Source of the DNA: Streptomyces sp. NBC_01446
GTDB taxonomy: Bacteria; Actinomycetota; Actinomycetes; Streptomycetales; Streptomycetaceae
Assembly (NCBI RefSeq): GCF_026340095.1
Contig: NZ_JAPEPO010000003.1
Coordinates: 372,001-436,000, forward strand
DNA: 64,000 nucleotides
Reading direction: 5' to 3'
This document shows, one piece after another, positions 43,158 to 50,725 of the stretch. Both the position numbers and the translations under genes were made by a program. Below the pieces are notes generated by a model, which was not told the origin of the DNA, made no database searches, and saw only the letters and a program-made list of their open reading frames with translations. Position 1 is the first letter of the stretch; each line of letters starts with the position of its first letter.

Positions 43158-44594
43158 TCAGGGGCGGTCGATGCCCTCCCACAGGTCGAGGACCTGCTGG
43201 TAGTGGGCGGTGCCCTCGAAGGGAGAGTTGCCGACGGTTTCCGAGGTGGGCTTGTCCGTGACGGCGGGCCACAGGCGGGAGTGCTCGCCGGTGGCGAAGT
43301 CGAGCACGATGTCGCGGATACGGGTGTCACGCTCGGCCTGCTCCGCGCTGCGGCCCGGCTGTTCCTGGCCGACCAGGGCGTACATCTCGGTGCCGTGCAC
43401 GGCGGGCGCGCCTTCGGCGGGGCCGATCATCAGGAGGTGGGCGTTGCCGCCGGCGGCGGCGTGGGCCAGGGCGCCGCGGGCGGCGGGGATCGCGAAGAGG
43501 TAGTCCGCCATGAGCGCGGCGCGGACCTCGGCCGGCGTACGGCCGCCCTGGTCGTAGGCGTCGACGATCTTCTTGGCGCGGGAGCGGGAAATGCGCCACC
43601 CCGCGACCTCGTCGACGATGCGGTCGAGGGTGCCCGGGTCGAACCGGTCGAGGTCGTTCGCCACCCACCAGCCCATGTCGTCGCTGGCCATGCTCAGTAG
43701 TACGTCGACGTCGCGGTGCGCGCCCGAGGCGAGGACGTCCATCGGGTGGGCGTGCACCACCGCGCCGGGCTGCCCGATGTCCAGGACGACGCCGGTGGCC
43801 TTGTTGTCCACCCCGCCGCGGACTCCGAGGTCCGTCGGGGCGACCTTGCGCAGGGCGTCCCGCAGGGAGAGCGGGTCGAGGTCGAGCAGCTTCTCCGGGT
43901 TGTCCGCGACGCCGAGTTCGGTGACGAACCGGTGTGCGAGTTCCTCGGCCCACCAGGCCGGGATGCTGCGGGCGGGCCCGCCGGAGAACCCGGCCAGGCG
44001 CCGGTACAGGCCGTCGGCAGAGGAGGCGCCGAGCAGTCCGAGGGAGGAGTAGGCGCCGCCGCTGTGGCCGTAGACGGTGACGTTGTCGGGGTCTCCGCCG
44101 AAGTGGGCGATGTTCCGCTGGATCCAGGTGAGCGCGGCGATGATGTCCTGGAGGAAGAGGTTGCTGGCCTCGGCGAGCTTCCCGCCGTATTGCGAGAGCG
44201 AGAGCGCGCCCAGGGCGCCGAGCCGGTAGTTGATGGACACGCCCACCACGCGCCCCGTCGCGGCGAGACCGGCGGCGTTCGAGGTGATCTGCGTGTTCGC
44301 GCCGTACTCGAATCCGCCGCCGTGGATGTACACGGTCACCGGGAGCCCCTTGCCGGCCGGCTGCTCGGGAGCCCACACGTTCAGGTTCAGGCAGTCCTCA
44401 CCCATCCCGCTGTCCGCTTCGAGCCAGTCGCCGCTGTCGGGCTGGACGGAGACGACGCCCTTGCGGTCGTAGGGGAGGCCCGGATCGAAGTCCGCGACCA
44501 CGGGGCGGCGGTACCGCTCGGCGGTGGCGTACGGGATTCCCCACCAGGACCGCACCCCTGGTGCGGTCGGGGCCTTGGGAGGGGTGGCGGTCAT
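43158..44594 (-). CDS. Type B carboxylesterase
   Basis: The 478-residue alpha/beta hydrolase has EDCLNLNVWAP (66-76), the oxyanion HGGG (91-94) and the nucleophile Ser178 in GHSGGAYS, a variant of the usual GESAG. It shows no signal peptide, so it is probably cytoplasmic and cleaves carboxylic esters. It is upstream of the MDR oxidoreductase. An IS110 element lies beyond its 5' end. Confidence 0.9.
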   Translation of the reverse strand: MTATPPKAPTAPGVRSWWGIPYATAERYRRPVVADFDPGLPYDRKGVVSVQPDSGDWLEADSGMGEDCLNLNVWAPEQPAGKGLPVTVYIHGGGFEYGANTQITSNAAGLAATGRVVGVSINYRLGALGALSLSQYGGKLAEASNLFLQDIIAALTWIQRNIAHFGGDPDNVTVYGHSGGAYSSLGLLGASSADGLYRRLAGFSGGPARSIPAWWAEELAHRFVTELGVADNPEKLLDLDPLSLRDALRKVAPTDLGVRGGVDNKATGVVLDIGQPGAVVHAHPMDVLASGAHRDVDVLLSMASDDMGWWVANDLDRFDPGTLDRIVDEVAGWRISRSRAKKIVDAYDQGGRTPAEVRAALMADYLFAIPAARGALAHAAAGGNAHLLMIGPAEGAPAVHGTEMYALVGQEQPGRSAEQAERDTRIRDIVLDFATGEHSRLWPAVTDKPTSETVGNSPFEGTAHYQQVLDLWEGIDRP

Positions 44595-44804
44595 GACATG
44601 TCCCTAAGAATGTGAGGCGGTCCGGGAGGGCCGGGTGTGGCTGATGGCACGTTGCCCTCGAGGGCTCGGAAGGAATGGCCGCCCGATCCTCCGGGGCGCT
44701 CCGACTGCTGATTGAGAACTGCGGTCATCGCTGGTTAGGGACCTGTCGGCGGAGTGTTCTTCGGACCATGAAGTTCTGGTCACGAGGGATACGGAGCGAG
44801 GGAC

Positions 44805-46005
44805 TTGGGCACGTCTATCAACCGGATATGGGTCGGCATCGACGCCGGCAAGGGGCACCACTGGGCGGCAGCGGTGGACGCCGATGGGGAGATCCTTTTC
44901 TCGACGAAGGTGATCAACGACGAGTCGCAGATCCTGGCGCTCATCGAGACCGCGCGGGAAATGGCCGGTCAGGTGCAGTGGGCGGTGGACATCTCCGGTC
45001 GGGCCTCCGCACTGCTGTTGGCCCTGCTGGTGGCCCATGGCCAGAGCGTGGTCTACGTTCCAGGCCGAACCGTCAACCGGATGACCGGCGCCTACAAGGG
45101 CGAGGGGAAGACTGACGCGAAGGACGCGCGGGTCATCGCCGACCAGGCCCGGATGCGCCGGGATTTCGCTCCGTTGGACACGCCACCGGAGCTCGTGGCT
45201 GCCCTGAAGGTGCTGACGCACTACCGTGCTGACCTGATCGCCGACCGAGTGAGGCTGATCAACCGGCTGCGCGACCTGCTCTTGGGGATCTGTCCTGCCC
45301 TGGAACGGGCCTTCGACTACTCCGCCGCCAAGGGGCCCGTCGTCATGTTGGCGGACTACCAGACCCCGGCTGCCCTTCGTCGGATCGGCGTCAAACGGCT
45401 GACGACCTGGCTGGAGCGTCGCAAGGTCCGCGGAGCCGGGGACGTGGCCAGCAGGGCAGTGGAGGCCGCTCAGTCCCAGCAGATCATCCTGCCTGGCGAG
45501 AGGCGGGCGGCCAAGCTGGTCGGCGACCTGGCGCACCAGCTCCTGGCCCTGGACGAGCGGATCAAGGACAACGACCGGGAGATCCGCGAGACCTTCCGGG
45601 CCGACGAACGCTCCGAGATCATCGAATCGATGCCCGGCATGGGTCCGATCCTGGGCGCGGAGTTCGTCGCCATCGTCGGCGACCTGTCCGGTTATACGGA
45701 CGCCGGCCGCCTCGCCTCCCACGCCGGTCTGGCCCCGGTGCCCCGCGATTCCGGACGCCGCACCGGCAACAACCACCGGCCCAAGCGCTACAACCGGCGC
45801 TTGCGCCACATTTTCTACCTGGCTGCGCAGACCGCCATGATGCGGCCCGGTCCATCTCGACTACTACCTCAAGAAGCGGTCCGAAGGGCTCCTTCACACC
45901 CAAGCTCTGCTTGCGCTCGCGCGCCGTCGGGTCGACGTGCTGTGGGCAATGCTGCGGGACAATAGGCCGTTCACCTTCGCCCCGCCAGTCGTTCGGGCAC
46001 CTTGA
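44805..46005 (+). pseudogene. IS110-family transposase 2, frameshifted near the C-terminus
   Basis: The TTG-started frame encodes a nearly complete IS110 transposase (WVGIDAGKGHHWAAAVDADG; WAVDISGRAS; GEGKTDAKDARVIADQARMR; ESMPGMGPILGAEFVAIVGD; HAGLAPVPRDSGRRTGN). After MMRPG, around 45850-45862, the frame is lost. The genuine C-terminus continues in another frame (DYYLKKRSEGLLHTQALLAL ... RRRVDVLWAMLRDNRPFTFA) to a TGA at 46005. The loss spares the catalytic core, so activity is uncertain. It differs in type from IS110 element 1 (no helix-turn-helix tail). Confidence 0.88.
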
Positions 46006-46389
46006 CACGGTCATTGAGATTCCTTCCGGCGCGGTTCGGATGCTGCGCGCGGTGTATTGGCGGCTGGTCGCTCGTGGTGACGCTCTCCCATCGTTCCCTG
46101 GGATCCGACCAATCGCCGGGCGGGCAGCGGTCACCTGATAGTCACCAGGCGACACTTCCCCACTCCTCGCCTTCTCGTAACCCAGAACACAGCGGCAGGC
46201 CAGGACGGCCTACGGCCGTCGCCCCTGGGCCCTCGGGGGCGCGCCTTTACCAGGCTCGCCTGGTCCACCGGGGCAATTCGCCGGTACCCGCGCCGCTGTA
46301 CACCGGCGCCCATACCGTCCAGCCCGAACGCTGGGAACGGGGGCGTATGACAGGGGCTGCGGAGTGGGGCGGGATCTGGGTCTGGGCGG
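46006..46389. other. Stretch between IS110 and Tn3 remnants
   Basis: No gene is visible. It may contain the lost outer ends of the neighbouring mobile elements, but I cannot define terminal repeats. Confidence 0.3.
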
Positions 46390-47013
46390 GGTGGTGGACC
46401 ACTTCACCCTGTCCAGCGACGAGGCGGGATGGTTACGTAACAAGAGCGGCGCCACCAGGCTGGGGTTCGCCGTCCAGCTGAAGTTTCTGACCTGGCGCGG
46501 CCGGTTCCCCAAGATGCGGCTGGGGCTGCCACCCGACGCGGTCGAGCACGTCGCCAAGCAGGTCTGCGTCGCCGCCACCGAGCTGGCCTTCTACGACTTC
46601 ACCTCCCGCGCCGCCAAGCGGCACCGCAGCGAGCTGCGGGACCTGACCGGCTGGCATGAGTGCACCACGACCGACCAGGTCAAGCTCGTCTCGCAGCTGG
46701 TCTACGTGATCTGGCACCCGCCGGCTGGACGCCCTGGTCTTCACCGACCTGACCGGCGGCCACGCCGCTCAGGGGGACGCGACCGCCGCGGACGGCGATA
46801 CCTCGTACGAGGACGACGAAGGCGACGTTGCCTCGGTGCTCTCGGACATCAAGTCCCATCCGGGCAACGTCAGCCTCAACTCGCTGCTGGACGAGATCTC
46901 CCAGCTCAAGCAGGTCCGCGCCATCGGCGTCCCGGAGAAGGTGTTCGCCGGGATCGGCGTACAGGTCATCAATGCCTGGCGGGCAAGATCCTCGGCGTCC
47001 TCGCCCAGCCACC
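46390..47013 (+). pseudogene. Tn3-family transposase, N-terminal remnant 2
   Basis: WLRNKSGATRLGFAVQLKFL, then AKQVCVAATELAFYDFTSRA and AKRHRSELRDL, is the DUF4158 start. A frame change follows and the next part reads VLSDIKSHPGNVSLNSLLDE, then QLKQVRAIGVPEKVFAGIG and NAWRARSSASSPSH. There it is joined abruptly to an unrelated gene end. The catalytic part is missing. Confidence 0.75.
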
Positions 47014-47210
47014 CCTACCGGATCGAACCGCACGGCAGCGGAACGCGCTTCACCTACGACCACGCCGGGATGGGAGGCTTCCTCATGGCCAAGATTCTTG
47101 GCACCGTCCGTACCAAGATGCTCACCCAGGGCCTCCCCGCGGTGCTCAACGACCTCGATGTGAACGGCAACCTGCGACCGGGAAGCACCCTGCGCCCCAA
47201 GCGGATCTAA
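47014..47210 (+). pseudogene. SRPBCC-domain protein, C-terminal remnant
   Basis: YRIEPHGSGTRFTYDHAGMG, then FLMAKILGTVRTKMLTQGLP and AVLNDL, is the end of a START/SRPBCC-type ligand-binding protein, fused in frame to the Tn3 fragment by a deletion. Confidence 0.55.
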
Positions 47211-47278
47211 CCGGGCCAGAACCACCGGCGGGCCGCGATTCGCTTGGCGGGTTGGCGCATCTGTGCCATGCCCCCGCT

Positions 47279-48184
47279 TCAGATGCAGATCACGATCTTT
47301 CCGCGTGTGCGTCCGCGCTCGGCGTGCGCGTGGGCGTCGACGATCCGCTCCAGGGGGTAGGTCTGTTCGATACGGGGTGTGTAGCGGCCTTGCCGGCCCA
47401 GTTCCGCGGCCGCGGACAGGAGGGTGGAGTCGTTCTCCGCGTTGACCACATGCGTGCCCAGGCGCTGCCCGCCTGCGTGGTCGGCGACCGTCGCGACGCG
47501 CGTCGGGTCGCCCGTGATAGTGACGAGGTCGTCCAGGGATCCGGAGGCCGCGGTGTCGAGCGCGATGTCGACGCCGTGCGGAGCGAGAGCGGAGAGGCGC
47601 TGCGCGAGGCCGGGGCCGTAGGTGGTGGGAACGGCGCCGAGAGAGGTGAGGAACTCGTGGTTGCGTTCGCTGGCTGTCCCGATCACGGTGGCACCTTGTG
47701 CCACAGCGATCTCGACTGCCGCGCTGCCCACGCCTCCGGCGGCGCCCTCGACGAGAAGGGTGCGCCCCGCGAGGGAGCCGAGCGCGTTCAGGCCACGCAT
47801 CGCGGTCACGGACGCGAGTCCGGCGCCCGCAGCCTGCTCATCGGTCCACGTGTCGGGGGCGTGGGCCCAGGCCGAGAGGATGACCAGCTCTGCGGTTGAG
47901 CCGGTGACACCGCCCAGCCCGAAGACGCGGTCGCCGATGCTCACCCCCTGTACTCCGTCACCGACTTCGTCGACCACGCCGGCGGCGTCGCGCCCGGGAA
48001 TGGCGGGCAGCTCCAGGGGAATCAGCTGCTGCAGGGCGCCGGCGCGCAGCTTCCAGTCGATGGGATTGACGCTGGCCGCCGCGACACGGACACGGATCTC
48101 ACCAAGTCCGGGGTGGGGGTCGGGGGCCTGCTCGATCACCAGGCTCTCCGCTCCGCCGTATTCATGGAAGCGGGCTGCACGCAT
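47279..48184 (-). CDS. NADP-dependent MDR oxidoreductase
   Basis: The 301-residue protein begins MRAARFHEYGGAESLVIEQA, contains ASVNPIDWKLRAGALQQLIP and IPGRDAAGVVDEVGDGV, and binds NADPH through LLVEGAAGGVGSAAVEIA. It is a quinone or enone reductase. It is divergent from an HxlR regulator, as often seen for this family, and probably induced by electrophiles. Confidence 0.92.
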   Translation of the reverse strand: MRAARFHEYGGAESLVIEQAPDPHPGLGEIRVRVAAASVNPIDWKLRAGALQQLIPLELPAIPGRDAAGVVDEVGDGVQGVSIGDRVFGLGGVTGSTAELVILSAWAHAPDTWTDEQAAGAGLASVTAMRGLNALGSLAGRTLLVEGAAGGVGSAAVEIAVAQGATVIGTASERNHEFLTSLGAVPTTYGPGLAQRLSALAPHGVDIALDTAASGSLDDLVTITGDPTRVATVADHAGGQRLGTHVVNAENDSTLLSAAAELGRQGRYTPRIEQTYPLERIVDAHAHAERGRTRGKIVICI

Positions 48185-48454
48185 AATGTCCTGCCTTACC
48201 TTTATAGGTCGAAATGATGATGTTCATTCGACGCTCGTTACTCTGATGAGGTGCAAATCGGCACGCCGGCTGCCTTCCGGCCAGAGGAGGCCGGGTAAGG
48301 ATCGGTGAGGTCGTCGAACAGGCAGGCGGCCACCCGCCCCGAAAACCACGATCCTGCCCGTCGTCGGAATACCTCCCGTTGAGTCGATGCTCCAGAAGAT
48401 ATCCAGAAGGTCGGTCACCATCTGGATACCAAGACCGGAGACGGGAGACCCCCG

Positions 48455-48832
48455 ATGACGCATCGGCCACCGCTGCCACCCGACTTGTTCGACGAGCTGT
48501 GCCCGTCCTCACTGCTGCCTTTCCGCTTCGGTGACAAATGGGCATCCATGGTCCTCCACTGCCTGGAAGACGGCCCACGCAGATACTCCGAACTCCGCGT
48601 GCCACTGGGCCGCGTCACCCCGAAGGCGCTCACCCAATCACTCCGCGGCTTGGAGCGGAACGGGTTCGTGTCACGCACGGTGCACGCCGACCCGAAACTG
48701 CGAGTGGAGTACGCGCTGACACCGCTGGGCCGCAGCACGCTGGAGCCGCTGGCCGCCGCATGCCGATGGGCGACCGAGCACTGGGACGAGCTGCTCGACG
48801 CCCGCGAGGGCGGCATCTCCTCCATCGGCTGA
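48455..48832 (+). CDS. HxlR-family regulator 2
   Basis: The 125-residue winged-helix protein has LPFRFGDKWASMVLHCLEDG, YSELRVPLGRVTPKALTQSL, then RNGFVSRTVHADPKLRVEYA. It lies 270 bp from the divergent MDR gene. It differs from the HxlR at 32.7 kb in length and sequence, so the two are not recent duplicates. Confidence 0.88.
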   Translation: MTHRPPLPPDLFDELCPSSLLPFRFGDKWASMVLHCLEDGPRRYSELRVPLGRVTPKALTQSLRGLERNGFVSRTVHADPKLRVEYALTPLGRSTLEPLAAACRWATEHWDELLDAREGGISSIG

Positions 48833-49082
48833 CTCGAGCCTGCGTTGGCGCGTGCCGCACCGGACGAGTTGGCGAAGTACTGGGGCTGGGGGCGGCATTG
48901 ATGGTGCGGACGGGGACGCCGAAGCGCGGCCAGGATCTCGAAGGTGGTCATCGAGGAGCTTGAGCTCATCGACGAGACGGGCTGCGATGTGGGTACGGCC
49001 GCTCCGTAGCGGGCCGTCCAGCATGTCGACCAGCTCCCGAAGGTGCCCGCGGCGAGCGCGTCATCGACGTCCCCGCAAGTCG

Positions 49083-49425
49083 GAACCTCAGAACCTGGCC
49101 CGCTGCCCCGCCCTCGGCCGAACCGCCCACCACGTCCGCGCGTTCGCCGAGTTGATGAACGGCCGCCAGGGCAGACACCTCGACCAGTGGATCACCAAGA
49201 TCCAGGCGTCTGCCCGCATTGCACACCTTCGTCACCGGCCTCGGCCAGGACCTCGACGCCGTCGTCGCCGGGCTCAGCCTCCGCTACAGCTCCGGCGCCG
49301 TCGAGGGCCAGAACAACAAGATCAAGATGCTGAAGAGGCAGATGTTCGGCCGCGCCAACTTCGACCTCCTCCGCAAACGGGTCCTCCTCACCGCGCGAGG
49401 CCGTTCAGGATCGTTGTTGTGCTGA
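49083..49425 (+). pseudogene. ISL3-family transposase, C-terminal remnant
   Basis: ALGRTAHHVRAFAELMNGRQ, then GRHLDQWITKIQASARI, switches frame and continues VTGLGQDLDAVVAGLSLRYS, SGAVEGQNNKIKMLKRQMFG and RANFDLLRKRVLL. This is the last third of an ISL3 transposase, including the final acidic residue in VEGQNNKIK. Confidence 0.85.
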
Positions 49426-49553
49426 CCCTCCGTGGCTCCAGCACTGAAAGTGATCCAGAACCAGGATTCAACCGCCGCCGACATCGACGGCGGACGGGAT
49501 GGGAGTTGGGGTAAGTGGTGAGCTGGGCTGGGCTGGGCTGGGCTGCAAGGTGC

Positions 49554-49865
49554 CTAGCGTGCACCTACAACGGCCTGGATGAGCCCGGGAAATCTGCTCT
49601 CCAAGTCGTCCTTGCGGAGGCGCATGTACAGCCCATTTCCGATGCTGCGCTGATGGACCAGGCCTGCTTCACGCAGCACTCGCCAATGCCGTGTTCGACT
49701 GGACTTGCTCACCGGCAGGTCGAAGGAAGCGCAGAGCCGCTCGTCGTCTGGCCGTTCGTACAGCTCGGCCACGACCCGACGCCGGTTGTCGTCGGCAAGC
49801 GCCAACAGGATGGGCCCAACCTGCAGTTCCTCAGCGGGAGGGTGTTCCAGCTCGCCCGAGTCCAT
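49554..49865 (-). CDS. ArsR-family transcriptional regulator
   Basis: The 103-residue winged-helix repressor reads ILLALADDNRRRVVAELYER, DLPVSKSSRTRHWRVLREAG, then NGLYMRLRKDDLESRFPGLI. No metal-binding CxC motif is present in the recognition helix, so it need not be a metal sensor. The ATG at 49865 lies 17 bp from the first of two striking palindromes, implying autoregulation. A 33-residue frame diverges from the other side. Confidence 0.88.
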   Translation of the reverse strand: MDSGELEHPPAEELQVGPILLALADDNRRRVVAELYERPDDERLCASFDLPVSKSSRTRHWRVLREAGLVHQRSIGNGLYMRLRKDDLESRFPGLIQAVVGAR

Positions 49866-49881
49866 CACTCCACCTCTCGAC

Positions 49882-49932
49882 AAGGTACGCCTCTAAGCGT
49901 ACCTTCCAGAGGTACGCACCTGCGCGTACCTT
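49882..49932. promoter_or_regulatory. Twin palindromic operators upstream of ArsR
   Basis: Site 1 is AAGGTACGC-N6-GCGTACCTT (49882-49890 and 49897-49905), perfectly symmetric. Site 2 is AGGTACGC-N6-GCGTACCT (49910-49917 and 49924-49931). Their centres are 27 bp apart. Two near-identical dyads between divergent starts are a textbook repressor arrangement. Confidence 0.8.
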
Positions 49933-49947
49933 ACTCCTGGGGGAGTC

Positions 49948-50049
49948 ATGTCCACACCCGCGCCGCCACGCCGTCGCGTCGTGTCGCGCATACGCTCGTA
50001 TCTGCGCAAGCTCCTTCTCGCCGACCACTCGCCCTTCATGACTCTTTGA
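49948..50049 (+). CDS. Possible 33-residue divergent peptide
   Basis: An ATG with CTGGGGGAG upstream opens a 33-residue frame (MSTPAPPRRRVVSRIRSYLR ... HSPFMTL), basic and partly amphipathic, immediately after the twin operators. It could be a real ArsR-controlled peptide or the first codons of a lost transporter gene. Confidence 0.4.
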   Translation: MSTPAPPRRRVVSRIRSYLRKLLLADHSPFMTL

Positions 50050-50167
50050 ACCGTGCCCCATCCGTGCCCGATAGACCGGGAACTCACGGGGAATCGCGGG
50101 CACCAACAGGCAACGCGCATGACGAAGGCCCCCGACCGATATCCCTGGTCAGGGGCCCTCAACCTGC

Positions 50168-50222
50168 GCGGTGGGTGTGGGATTTGAATCCACGGTGACT
50201 CGCGCCACGACGGTTTTCAAGA
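50168..50222 (-). pseudogene. 3' half of a tRNA-Ser, possible attachment-site remnant
   Basis: The minus strand reads CTTGAAAACCGTCGTGGCGC, then GAGTCACCGTGGATTCAAATCC and CACACCCACCGC. This matches the anticodon loop (TGA), variable arm and T-arm end of a streptomycete tRNA-Ser. The 5' half is not tRNA-like and the T-stem has a mismatch (GTGGA/CCCAC), so it is not a working tRNA. Such 3'-half copies are typically left by elements that integrate into tRNA genes. Confidence 0.6.
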
Positions 50223-50232
50223 TCGTGAACTA

Positions 50233-50362
50233 GTGTCCCGCGCCGGAAGTTCCTAGGTAGTTCCGGCTGGGGCTCGAAGGCCCGACACGCGCGGTCGGCG
50301 TCCAGCCCCCTGGCCGCCAGGGGGCTGGACGGATCTACCGACGAATTACTGGCGCAGGACAC
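50233..50362. mobile_element. MITE-like element with IS630-type ends
   Basis: This 130-bp unit is flanked by TA on both sides. It begins GTGTCCCGCGCCGG and ends with the near-perfect inverse, GTGTCCTGCGCCAG read on the minus strand. Its ends resemble those of the intact IS630 element 360 bp downstream (GTGTGATGCGCCAG). Internally it has GGAAGTTCCTAGGTAGTTCC and a strong hairpin CCCCCTGG-CCG-CCAGGGGG. It encodes nothing. It is probably a non-autonomous element moved by an IS630-type transposase. Confidence 0.65.
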
Positions 50363-50374
50363 TAGGGTGCCGCA

Positions 50375-50725
50375 ATGAGGTTGCGCGGAGTGTTCATCGC
50401 ATTTTTCCTGGTCCCGCTGGCGTGGGGGGTGATCACCCTGCTGAGGGCCGGGGCGGCCCACGGCGTCCCAGACTGCCCGGGGCTCCAGCTGGGCGAGGAC
50501 GGCGAGGACCACCCCGGCCCCATGCGGCAGGGCTATACCTGCGCGCTCGACTACAGCGTCCGCGGCGGCGATTCGACCGGCACAGCCACGTTCGACCAGC
50601 TCAAGTACGCCCAGGAGGTGAAGCGCGGCGACCTTCTGGGCCAGGGCCTGCTGTACACGCTGTACGGAACGGCGGGCGCGGCCGCCACCGTGATCGCCAC
50701 CCGGAAGCGCGCCGACGGACGCTAG
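50375..50725 (+). CDS. Hypothetical membrane protein
   Basis: The 116-residue product has an N-terminal membrane helix (GVFIAFFLVPLAWGVITLL), an extracytoplasmic stretch with two cysteines (DCPGLQLG, YTCALDY) and a second helix near the C-terminus (GLLYTLYGTAGAAATVIA). The ATG is ten bases after the MITE. The stop codon overlaps the left end of the IS630 element. Function unknown. Confidence 0.6.
   Translation: MRLRGVFIAFFLVPLAWGVITLLRAGAAHGVPDCPGLQLGEDGEDHPGPMRQGYTCALDYSVRGGDSTGTATFDQLKYAQEVKRGDLLGQGLLYTLYGTAGAAATVIATRKRADGR

Noticed and set aside
48671..49024. A 117-residue minus-strand frame opposite HxlR 2
   Set aside because: Most of it lies over the HxlR gene and the remainder has no recognisable motif.
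49948..50049. ArsR plus 33-residue peptide as a toxin-antitoxin pair
   Set aside because: The regulator is an ordinary ArsR protein with its own operators, and nothing in the peptide sequence suggests a known toxin.
50168..50222. A functional tRNA-Ser gene
   Set aside because: The 5' half is missing, the anticodon stem does not pair and the T-stem has a mismatch.
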